Below are positions 12,601-21,288 of a stretch of 64,000 nt of DNA, in pieces. The stretch lies in NCBI GenBank assembly GCA_026874595.1, contig CM049308.1, positions 17,730,001 to 17,794,000 on the forward strand, in the 5' to 3' direction. The notes below the pieces were generated by a model. It searched no databases. It had not been told where the DNA came from and worked only from the letters and a program-made list of their open reading frames with translations. The position numbers and the translations under genes are program-made. This DNA is from Sipunculus nudus (Eukaryota; Annelida; Sipuncula; Golfingiida; Sipunculidae). Position 1 is the first letter of the stretch, and each line of letters starts with the position of its first letter.

Positions 12601-15600
12601 AGAATAATAGTGGTATCAGTAGTCAGAAATCCTGTGCGTTGGTGCTTGAACCTTGTGAAACTGGAGTCCTGGTCATTTAAAAGGCAACTAATTTAAACTG
12701 TGCCTGTAACAACTTAATGGGTTATGTAAAGTTAGTGGTTTTCTTGTGGTCTAACATCCTTTGTCACAATCCATGTTTAGAATGATTTCAGCACTACAGA
12801 ATACTATGACTTGCACTGTTTGACAGTGATATGTATGTGTCTGTATCTTGATGTCCAGAGTCCATTGGTAACTTGGGACTGGACATAGTGTCCATAGACA
12901 ACATGCTACATAACATACTGTGGTTTGCTTGATATTAATGATGCTTACCAATTCTTGTTATGCATTATTCAATGATGGTTGTGAAACTGAAACTACAAAA
13001 AAAAACTCACATTGCTGTACATATGAGATTTTTTACATGTTATAACTACATTAGCAGGTGTTTAAAGTCTTTATTAAAATAGCCTTCTTTATACAGCATT
13101 GACAATATTTATAAACCTTTGTGTCCCTTTTTACATCAGAACAAGTTAGCAAAGTTTTGGCAAATAATTTTGTTTCACTTTTATTATGAAAGATTTTATT
13201 GAAAAGAGTTATGCCAAACAAACTGGAAACTGGTGGAGATGTTCCTTGTAAACTCTTTTGTGATATCAGTTGGACTTTGAATGGATTTACTTTTTGATTA
13301 TGCCATGTTTGCTTTCAAAGTTTCATAAGTTTGCCTGGTGGTCATTGACAAATCCACTCTTAAAGCTAAATGCTCCATGCACTTAATAAGTTATTTGTAG
13401 CAGATAGACTATAGCAAGTACATGTACTTGTTTTCAGGTGAACCATTAGATGTTTATAGCAGGTTATAAAAGATTGCAGGGAACTGCATGTTTGATTCTA
13501 CTGATCCATACTGTAAGGCTCAAGCCTCGACAGAAGAGCTTGCCATTTCCTTTCATTTGGACCAGAAAGTCGATTCATCTGCCCCTATATGAGTATTATA
13601 TCTATAAAAACTAGAAATCTGCATCTAAGGAATCCCAATACTGTGTTTGCAACTTTGCATTCACTTACTGTGGTATGCTTTGTTAGTAATCACAGGAAAA
13701 CTGGTCCTGTCTTGTTTAAACAAGCTCCCTATGTTGAGGGTATTTTTACTTGGAATGAGTACAAATTGATGCTCATGTTTTTCTCAAATTACAACAATCG
13801 TCACTGCTGGGACCTGGTGATGCCGCTTCAAAGGGGCACTGGTTTCATAGCTTCGCCATTACATATCAATATAAATAGGGCCCTACACGTACATTACCTT
13901 GATCATATCAAGTTCGGGTTACGTTAATGAAACATCGTTCTATGGATATTACATGTTGGTTACGGAAGGGGCCATCCCTGAAGCGGCCCCGCACGGAAGG
14001 TCTGCCTGATCCCCATGAGTGTGAATGTGAAGAAAGAGCAGAGTTGTTCCAAGTGGCGAATGATCAGGTTGACCGACAGGCGACAAAGCGTTACAAGCAG
14101 GGAGAATACAAGCAGCTCGTTGAAGACAAATGGCTTGTGATCGCAAAGTCTGTCCCATACATTTTAGTTGCATGATAATTAATAATAAATAAATACTTTT
14201 CATTTAAAGCTAGAACGTGGTCACGTCGCATGCTGCGATCAACATGATCGTCATTTGGATTATATTTATTTTCCACTTATGCCCTCGATCGTCATCTGGT
14301 GGCAACTACAGAAACTATCTTCCCATGACAACAAGGGTTTAAATCTACATGGTTTAAATTTCATAGTATTGCCCCGACTGCGAATATACCAAATTTTAAA
14401 CCAACGCGAATATTAAGCCAACCACAGTATTCGGCCCACATTCCAAGGTTCATTCATGCATAACTGACTGTACATTTGTGAAAATTCCTTGATGACTTTT
14501 CTGGTCCACACCAGGATCTAGTAAATTCTTTATCGGCCTATTCCCGAAATGCCATGGAAATTTCAGAGATTCTGTTCATGATTGCATTAATTACTTTGTG
14601 AACAAACACACACACATGAACAGGGATGAACGCTTACCCTCCTGGCGGAGGCAAAAATACCCAAATACTGATGGCAAGGTGTAGAGACAATCTGATAAAT
14701 ATAAGGCTTTTGAATTTAGATATGTGATTCAGCCATTCTGTCTGGTGATTTACTTGGGGTCTTCATCTGCCCATACAACTGCGGAAATTGTTTTCACATG
14801 GGTGTTTCAACAGCAAGTTATTTGATGACAGTTAAGTCATTAACACTCTTTTAAATATGCTCGTTATCCTTTAGAGGGCAAAAATAAATCTTAGCAAAAT
14901 GACCCAAAATGAAAAATATATTGTAAAATTCATCCTCATAAATCCAACCAAATCATCGTCATGGTTTAAACTCCCATTGAATTCAAGGAGATTCATTTTA
15001 GCCATGGATTTATTTCCTTTGATTTTTTCTAAGCATATTATGTAATATGGCATATCCTCTGTATTTTTAGACAGCTGCAATTCTTATCTGATGTGTGGTT
15101 TACTATTCAACTTGTCTTGATTAATGCAGTAAATGATACTGAAATTAAATTGTGTGGTTTATACACTAATCATTGACACTTTTTGAGTTACATCTTAAAG
15201 CATAAAATGCTTATCATAAATTATAAAATCACACAAAACACTACAAGTTTTTTATTTTTTTTTTTTGCTTGATATAGTAAACATACTACATAATTCCACA
15301 ATTTTTAATATTGGGTGATGATTTTGAAAAATCTTAAAATTAAAAATGGCTAATGAATATAATGTAGGTTTACATTTTATTTTTTAGTACATTTTCATAT
15401 ATGCTGCAGAGATCTCAATACATGTGTCTGTGTTATAAAGGGATGCAGTATGACCCAAACCTCTCGCAGCCAGCACCCAATAACCAGATGTACGAAGGCC
15501 AGCCAGGGATGACGCAATACGCCGGACAGCAGTACCTCCAAGACCCGATGGCTAACATGGCAATGCAGTATGGGCAGACCCTGGCAGGCCAGGGGCAGGA

Positions 15601-18600
15601 GTATGTCCAGAAAAATGTAAGAATCAACAAATAGAATTGGAGATTTTGTGTTAACATGGAATTTTATCATTAATGTAGCTAACTCTCTATATTTGGTTGG
15701 AGCTCTTGTATAACATCAGACCGCTGATTCATTTGTGAACCAAAGTTAGATATCAGTTTCAGACTGAATCTGTACACTGTTATTTCACTGGACACTGATG
15801 TCAGATATTTTATAATGTTCTCTCGGCAACATGAAGGCATGGAAGTTGAAAACATATTAACCAGTTGAATACCAGTTTATGGTTTGTGATACTGATGAGA
15901 TGTTTGATTAGTTTTCTTTTAACAAGAAAGAACATTGGCTTGAAATCTAAAGAAAATATACTTCGATGTGTCCCATGATAAATCATAATTTTATTGTCAT
16001 TGTTATATTCTTTCAAATTTTGAAATTATTTTATGGAATATTTTTATGTATAGTGAGTGACTTTTCTCTGCAGATCGACAAATATGTGTCAGCCTCCAAG
16101 TTAAAAACTTATTTCTTTGTGGATACAACATATGTGGGCAAAAAGCTTGGACTCCTGCTGTTTCCATATGCACACAAGGTAGGACATCAGTTGTAGCCAT
16201 CAGTGTGTGAATATGTATATTGTATTTGTTTATTGTATATGTATACTGCATGCTGGGTAGGAGATACCATATAGAAAGTGACTGAACAACAGTGGGAAAA
16301 GCCATAGTTTCAGATGGTCAGACCTCACCAGAGCTGTCACAGAAAATGTTGAAATTTCAGCAGATACCAGAGAGCTGAGAAATTAGCCATGAGTATACAC
16401 CCCGGTTTTTGCCCTCATCATCAGATGGTCAAACTGTTTCTACTCTCAGATCAGGAATACTGTGGTCGGCAGTTTGTTTGTGAGGCTCATTAATTTGCGA
16501 TATTAATTATAGAGAAATTATCACAAAAATAAAACCATTGTGAATATGATGCCTTTACTGCACAGGTGAACATTTTTTTATACCGTAGCCTGATTGGCAT
16601 CTCATAGACAATTTTTGTGTTGGTAATGTTACAAAGCAACATTTTGATATAATTAGTATTTGACATCTAGGATGCTCAGAATATCTTTTCGCACAAATTT
16701 CTAGGCTGTAGGACTGAGAGGAGCAAGATTTGGTCTTGTAGGAGTCCCTGACCATTGTCGGCTGCCTCAAAGAAACCAGTCACTTGTAAACACTGTGCTG
16801 ATAACTCACCCTCACATTTCACTATGATCACATAATGACACGATTTCTAATCATATTATGATACGACAGTGACACAATATGCAAAAAATATTAATTGTAC
16901 ATATTTTACATAAACATTCAAACTTTGCCACTTATCATCTCCCCTTAGGATGATTCAGTCTCAGATGGGACTGTCCATCATTTTAGCCTGAGCGTCCCGG
17001 ACTCTTAGAATTTTCTTACATATGAAGGCTTTGTTACCCTGTTACTTTTTCAAGCTAAAATGTGCTGTTAATATTTGCTTTAACAGGATAACAAGGTAAC
17101 CTTAATGGCTTATATTAATGCTTTCCTGTTCATTTAAGCCTAGTAATAATATGAAGCAGTGAACATTGGTTTTAACTATTCAGGCATATCTAATTAGAGT
17201 AATTATTTGTATTCCTCAGGATTGGTCTATTCAGTACAACCAAGATGAGCCAGTAGCTCCCAGATTTGAAGTCAATGCACCAGACCTGTACATACCAGGT
17301 AGGTCATCAGTCTCAGTTAAAAAAAATAAAGATATATAAACATCCGCACAGACGCAAAACCTGATGATGTTGCCATGGATTATTATATCTAGGCACATCT
17401 GCCATTCATAGAGCTTTGCTACATATTATCACCATCACATTTCGCTTGGTTTGTCATTATACTGTGTGCCACATTCCTGCCAAGTTTGAGGCTTCTGGTT
17501 ATGAATAACATAGTGCTATTTAGTAGGCAAGTAGCAAGCATTTCAGACATAATAGAGTTAAATTCATTCATGTTAAACACTGAATAAAGAATAAATTTTA
17601 TACCTTGCATTCCTTACTGCAGGATCTGGAGTGGAGAAGTTTGCCTCCACTTCAGCTGTGCTTTTGCTTGTGATGACATAATGTCAGGTGTCTGTAATAT
17701 ATGTATATTTGTATTTGATTGCTAAGGCAGGATATATTAATATAAAGCTGCTTTTCCATGAGCACAATTTCTGCGGTGCGATGGGTTTGTGTTTGCATTG
17801 TCCAAAAAATGGTATCCCTAGTGGGAGTTGAACATGTTCCCCTGAATTTGCTACATGGGAAATGTTTCACTGCACGTTGCATAACCTGCATCAATGGGAA
17901 GGCTACATGGAAGCATCACTACAGCAATTCTGACTGTCGACATAGAACCATCAGACCACAGAAAAATTGCATCAGTGGAAATGCTGAAATCTGTGGTGAA
18001 TGCCTTGCATCAATGGATGATTGTCCACTTTATTGTTGTTGTTTTAAATATATAAAATTTGGTATTAAACAATAAATATTTTTCTGACATTACCTTGTAA
18101 TTACAGCTGTGGATGACTTAACATTACCTATTTGATGATAATATATGTATTCATTCCTGTTTCAGTCATGGCCTTTGTAACATACATTCTAGTAGCTGGT
18201 GTAATCCTAGGGACACAAGACAGGTAAGTGAACATAGAAAAATATAAAAACCAATAAAATTATAAAAAATATATAACAGATATCAAATTTTACAACATGA
18301 TTGGCAACATACTTTTCATGGATCATTTTAACTTAATTTTTAGATTGCCCCAAGAGCTTCAGTTAACTAGATGCCATTTCTACAAAACAAAACTCGAAAA
18401 GGTTAGAAATTAATGCAATAACAGTGGATACATTTTTTTAAAGGTCTTGTGCTTACCTTGTACAATAGGTAGGGTGTCACCTGGAAATTGACTCTTTGAA
18501 AACCTGCATGATATTGATTTGTTATACCTCAAATTAAGGGAACTGCATGTGTTGTGTTTGTGTCAGTACTGCTGTTAAATACATGAGTCATGATCAGTCG

Positions 18601-20054
18601 AATTACCAGTGTATTTACACTTGATATTTCAGATTTACACCTGAAAAGCTTGAGGATCACTTTCAGCTCAGCTTTAGTGTGGTTTATTACTGAGATTGTT
18701 ATAATTCTTCTTTATTTGTAAATTTATGTTTGATATTTCAGATTTACACCTGAACAGCTCGGGATCACTTCTAGCTCAGCTTTAGTCTGGTTGATAATTG
18801 AGATTATTATAATTCTCCTGTCTCTGTATGTGATGAATGTCTCCACGGACCTCAAGTACATGGACCTGATTGCCTACTGCGGATATAAATATGTTGGGTA
18901 AATATACGTTTGAAAAACCACTTTTAAACTTTGTCGATATGATATGATTGGGAAAAGAACAGTTAACACTGTTCAGGTTTGGCTGCTTACCTGGACTCCC
19001 TGTATTAACCATACATTTCTATTTTAATTTGGTGTATAATTCATGCGTTGACTTATCAGTTTAATATGTGGGGCTATTACTTATATTTGGGTAATATAAA
19101 CATCTTAATATGATTGACACTCTCCACCTAAGTTAATGAGCATTCAATAGTTTCAAAGTGTTGATCTGTGCAAGACTAGGGAATCCCCAGTAGAAAAATG
19201 CAACAGTTCTTACTTTTCATATTATTTTTAAGTGATTATGTATGCCAGAAAGTTTGAGGTTTGAATTCATTTGATTCAGTGTAGTGTAAGCCATCATGTA
19301 TAACACCCAGCTGACATAAGGCTTTTCATGAACCCTATTCTCTGGAATGCCAGTTATTCATTTAAACCAGTTTTAATGACATTTTGTATATAGAATCTTT
19401 AGATATATGTTAAATTAACCCTGTTCTGTGTTTCAGGATGATCTTGTGTCTTCTGGCTGGCCTGATTTTCCACTCAATGGGTTATTATATAACTCTGCTC
19501 TGGACAAGTATTTCATTAGCATTCTTTCTGGTGAGTTTATTTGTACTTGCTACACCCAGCTAATGATGATGATGTAATGTGGACATAAAATAATGTTTCA
19601 ATGCAGGCCCAGGATCCAAGAATATCAACTTTTGAGCCTTTAGAGTTTAAACAAACAATAGAATGAGACAAGATAGCAAATTATGTTATCTAGAACTTTA
19701 TATCTTGAGTACTTTTTGTCTGCACAGTGATTACAGGATTTTTTTCCTGCATTTATCAATAAATATTCCCCCTCTGAAGGTGATTAGAAACTTAAACATG
19801 GGTGATTGCTTAATTGTTTTAATGTATTTTTGAAATTTCATATTTTACAAAATATGAAAGCTGAGTTATTCTGATTGTAATATTTTTATGTTTCTTATCA
19901 GATCCGCTCACTTAAGATGGCCATCGTTCCTCACGAGGAGCAGGACGCGTTTGCTCGTGGCAGTAAGCGGCGTCTGTACATGTTGTTGTTCATTGCGTGC
20001 ACCCAGCCAGTCTTCATGTGGTGGTTAACTAGTCATCTGATGCCTGCCAAGTAG
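6111..20054 (+). CDS. YIF1B: YIF1A/YIF1B homologue, ER-Golgi transport membrane protein (9 coding exons, complete)
   Basis: Seen: nine segments (6111-6138, 11000-11086, 15441-15616, 16074-16178, 17220-17298, 18166-18223, 18742-18897, 19437-19530, 19902-20054) have GT/AG borders and consistent phases, giving 936 nt or 311 residues plus TAG. Human YIF1A is about 293 residues and YIF1B about 314. Residues 1-100 are a hydrophilic cytosolic tail with LFEDTSS near 30 and DPMANMAM near 75; the conserved core follows ([19 protein letters not shown], then NAPDLYIP). About five hydrophobic segments lie near residues 159-175, 188-211, 221-243, 245-264 and 285-306. Known for the family: YIF1 pairs with YIP1 in ER, ERGIC and early Golgi membranes and supports COPII-linked transport and Golgi structure; mammalian YIF1B also helps target a serotonin receptor. 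One pre-duplication gene for vertebrate YIF1A and YIF1B is likely but inferred. The start has a good context (A at -3, G at +4) and an in-frame TAA at 6081-6083. Confidence 0.96.
6472..8215. mobile_element. 1.74-kb inverted-terminal-repeat element with palindromic ends, in YIF1 intron 1
   Basis: The left end (6472-6527) contains the motif TTATTTCCACTCCC in the order forward, inverted, forward. The right end (8161-8215) is its inverse complement over about 55 bp, so the order is inverted, forward, inverted. At the left the first two copies form a perfect 14-bp stem (6473-6486 with 6490-6503, loop CCA). Each end can fold alone or pair with the other. No transposase is visible in the interior. 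A (TA)n tract lies at 6625-6657 and another inverted-repeat element is nested inside. Confidence 0.85.
6957..7608. mobile_element. Nested 650-bp element with ~128-bp terminal inverted repeats
   Basis: The arms at about 6957-7086 and 7484-7608 are inverse copies, starting GACATTTCGGTCCCATGCCA and ending GGGACCGAAATGTC. Motifs such as TTTCGGTCCC recur within each arm. The roughly 400-bp interior is AT-rich and non-coding. It sits inside the 6472-8215 element, so it probably arrived later. No clear target duplication. Confidence 0.88.
8540..8955. mobile_element. Foldback element, ~150-bp imperfect arms
   Basis: The left arm (about 8626-8770) has CAAATTTTGCTC, TTCATAGAC and GTATCTGTTGCCAGCAAA. 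The right arm (about 8782-8930) has these inverted in matching order (TTTGCTGGTAACAGATAC, GTCTATGAA, GAGCAAAATTTG). The spacer is very short, so this is almost a pure hairpin in YIF1 intron 1. Confidence 0.82.
8956..10999. other. Rest of YIF1 intron 1
   Basis: 9335-9700 holds scattered GGTAAAACC/GGTTTTACC-like blocks in both orientations, probably a decayed repeat. A G run lies near 10387-10399. No exon was recognised. Confidence 0.5.
11000..11086 (+). CDS. YIF1B: YIF1 coding exon 2 (cytosolic tail)
   Basis: Encodes a basic, proline- and glutamine-containing stretch ([12 protein letters not shown]) followed by [11 protein letters not shown], the counterpart of the LFDDTS motif in vertebrate YIF1. 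It is bounded by CTCAACAG and GTATGG. It enters and leaves in phase 1 and joins exon 3 with a split glycine codon. Confidence 0.92.
11087..15440 (+). other. YIF1 intron 2
   Basis: AT-rich, with only one coding-like segment at 13927-14175. No missing YIF1 exon is needed, because exons 2 and 3 join in frame and the residue count fits the family. Nothing else was recognised. Confidence 0.7.
13927..14175 (+). CDS. Unrecognised coding-like frame, possibly a transposase-type or chance exon
   Basis: An 82-codon frame with composition more coding-like than its AT-rich surroundings. It contains [20 protein letters not shown] followed by a charged, helix-prone stretch ([12 protein letters not shown], then [17 protein letters not shown]) and a stop. 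The MDI-x-x-W/F-L start followed by a KRPR nuclear-signal-like motif resembles, from memory, N-termini of some transposase-derived invertebrate proteins. That is a weak resemblance, not an identification. It lies in YIF1 intron 2 on the gene strand, does not fit the YIF1 frame, and has no convincing partner exon. It may be a transposon relic. Confidence 0.2.
   Translation: MKHRSMDITCWLRKGPSLKRPRTEGLPDPHECECEERAELFQVANDQVDRQATKRYKQGEYKQLVEDKWLVIAKSVPYILVA
15441..15616 (+). CDS. YIF1B: YIF1 coding exon 3
   Basis: Encodes the Q/M/Y-rich tail from MQYDPN through [20 protein letters not shown] to [13 protein letters not shown] is a family hallmark. The acceptor is TTATAAAG with a weak pyrimidine tract; the donor is GTAAGA. 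The acceptor was chosen because exon 2 ends in phase 1 and only this AG keeps the conserved frame. An upstream AG at 15409 would shift the frame. Confidence 0.9.
16074..16178 (+). CDS. YIF1B: YIF1 coding exon 4
   Basis: Thirty-five whole codons, [20 protein letters not shown] through [13 protein letters not shown], the best conserved block of the family. It has a strong acceptor (TTTTCTCTGCAG) and a GTAGGA donor. Confidence 0.96.
17220..17298 (+). CDS. YIF1B: YIF1 coding exon 5
   Basis: Encodes [18 protein letters not shown] then NAPDLYIP, matching the vertebrate pre-membrane segment that ends NAPDLYIP. The acceptor is ATTCCTCAG, the donor GTAGGT, and the exon leaves in phase 1. Confidence 0.95.
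17750..18070 (-). repeat. Possible decayed SINE-like sequence
   Basis: On the minus strand around 17825-17840 the sequence reads TGTTCAACTCCCAC, close to a tRNA-type B box (GTTCRANYCC). It is followed by TAGGGATACC and a T run. No convincing A box at the right distance was found. Two ATCAATGG-type repeats follow. The open frame here has no known domain. Confidence 0.3.
18166..18223 (+). CDS. YIF1B: YIF1 coding exon 6 (first membrane segment)
   Basis: Encodes [20 protein letters not shown], a hydrophobic span ending in polar residues. The acceptor is CCTGTTTCAG and the donor GTAAGT. The final arginine codon is split with exon 7. Confidence 0.95.
18633..18730 (+). pseudogene. Decayed tandem copy of YIF1 exon 7 inside intron 6
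   Basis: The sequence from about 18615 through 18730 is clearly similar to the 3' end of intron 6 and first half of exon 7 at 18728-18840. Both begin TTGATATTTCAG then ATTTACACCTGAA. The copy carries a one-base insertion (CTTGAGG against CTCGGG) that shifts the frame, a stop in the shifted region, and no matching donor. It starts 109 bp upstream of the true exon, so it looks like a local partial tandem duplication. Its acceptor is still intact and could be used as a poison exon, but no good donor is visible. Confidence 0.82.
18742..18897 (+). CDS. YIF1B: YIF1 coding exon 7
   Basis: Encodes [20 protein letters not shown] and a strongly hydrophobic isoleucine/leucine run, then [16 protein letters not shown]. 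The last part corresponds to the vertebrate LLAYSGYKYVGMI signature. Donor GTAAAT. Split codons at both ends fit exons 6 and 8. Confidence 0.96.
19437..19530 (+). CDS. YIF1B: YIF1 coding exon 8
   Basis: Encodes [18 protein letters not shown] then [14 protein letters not shown], the third and fourth hydrophobic spans. Acceptor TGTGTTTCAG, donor GTGAGT, leaving in phase 0. Confidence 0.95.
19902..20054 (+). CDS. YIF1B: YIF1 coding exon 9 (C terminus and stop)
   Basis: Fifty codons plus [23 protein letters not shown], a basic SKRRLY, and a final membrane span ending [11 protein letters not shown]. The family ends with a similar 'WLT.HL' motif. Eight bases after the stop there is a strong donor, CTG|GTAAGT, at 20063. 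Confidence 0.95.
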   Translation: MRSLKMAIVPHEEQDAFARGSKRRLYMLLFIACTQPVFMWWLTSHLMPAK

Positions 20055-20062
20055 ATCTGCTG

Positions 20063-21288
20063 GTAAGTATTATTGACCCACAGGTCACACTTTGGAACAC
20101 AATATAATTGATTTGGCCCTACCTGTTTGTTCCTTTGTGTATCCATCCAACACAATTTGTTTGTGTAAGATAACTTGCCTGAATATCATTTAAGGCCTTT
20201 CAAACATAGCTGTGTGTGCCCATAGGAGTAATTTGAATGAGATAGCTTTCTGATTGGCTGTCTTTCCATCCATTTTACAGTCTTGTCAACTGATATTTTC
20301 TAATTGTATAGATATGTGACCCATGGTTTGTAATACAGTCTTTTTTCTTTTTCCTATATTTACAATATATTTTTTATCTTCAAAATGAATGTTATTGCTT
20401 GTACAGTGAAATGTCCATTTTGATTTTCCTTCACCCAAACGATCATGTATCCTAATTAATATTTCTTTAGCTCTTTAGATAGCCTGTGACTTTCATTTCT
20501 TTTTAATGGAAACATTAGGTCTATGGCCATAATTCCTGGGTTACAGGAATATTTGACCTGACCTTTATTCCTGTGTTACAGGAACATTGGACAGTGACTT
20601 TTATTCCTGTGTTACAGGATAAGACTGTGAACTTTACTCCTATGTTACAGGAAAAACATACTGTGGCCTTTATTACATTACACTGTGACCTTTATTCCTG
20701 TGTAACAGGATCATTATACTGTGACCTTTATTTCTGTGTTACAGGAACATTAGGCTGTGACCTTTACTCTTGTGTTACAGGAACATTAGACAGTGACCTT
20801 TATTCCTGTGTTACAGGAATATTAGACTGACCTTTACTCCTGTGTTACAGGAACATAAAACCATGACCTTTACTCCTGTGTTACAGGAACATTAAACCAT
20901 GACCTTTATTCCTGTGTAACAGGATCATGAGACTGTGACCTTTATTTCTATTACAGGAATACCAGACTGCGACCTTTATTCCTGTGTAATAGGAACATGG
21001 ACAGTGACCTTTACTCTTGTGTTACAGGAACATTAGACCGTGACCTTTACTCCTGTGTAACAGGATCATAAGACTGAAACCTTTATTTCTATAAGAGGAA
21101 TACCAGACTGTGACCTTTATTCCTGTGTAATAGGAACATAGACAGTGACCTTTACTCTTGTGTTACAGGAACATTAGACCATGACCTTTATTCCTGTATT
21201 ACAGGAATATTAGAATGTGACCTTTATTCCTCTGGTGAAGATTAGGCCAGTGATTTTTATTCCTGATTAAAAAAATTTCATTCTACAG
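20063..21288 (+). other. Probable intron in the YIF1 3' UTR
   Basis: It runs from GTAAGT at 20063 to the pyrimidine-rich ATTCTACAG ending at 21288. A junction only 8 nt past the stop codon is under the roughly 50-nt limit generally associated with nonsense-mediated decay, so splicing here should not destabilise the mRNA. The acceptor is uncertain because the intron contains many acceptor-like minisatellite units. Splicing is inferred from signal strength only. Confidence 0.55.
20540..21240 (+). repeat. 36-bp minisatellite, each unit acceptor-like
   Basis: About 19 degenerate units of consensus CCTTTATTCCTGTGTTACAG followed by GAACATTAGACTGTGA. Each unit presents a pyrimidine-rich stretch and a CAG/G. 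Some copies have lost it, for example TAATAGGAAC near 20990 and 21130. The array lies in the YIF1 3' UTR intron just before the predicted terminal exon. The apparent 85-residue frame across it is a by-product of a period divisible by three. Confidence 0.93.

Noticed and set aside
15409-15440. Earlier acceptor for YIF1 exon 3 after TATGCTGCAG
   Set aside because: Joining exon 2 there gives a wrong frame; only the AG at 15440 keeps the conserved MQYDPN...DPMANMAM frame.
20573-20830. 85-residue repetitive protein
   Set aside because: It is the translation of a 36-bp minisatellite; the frame stays open only because the period is a multiple of three.
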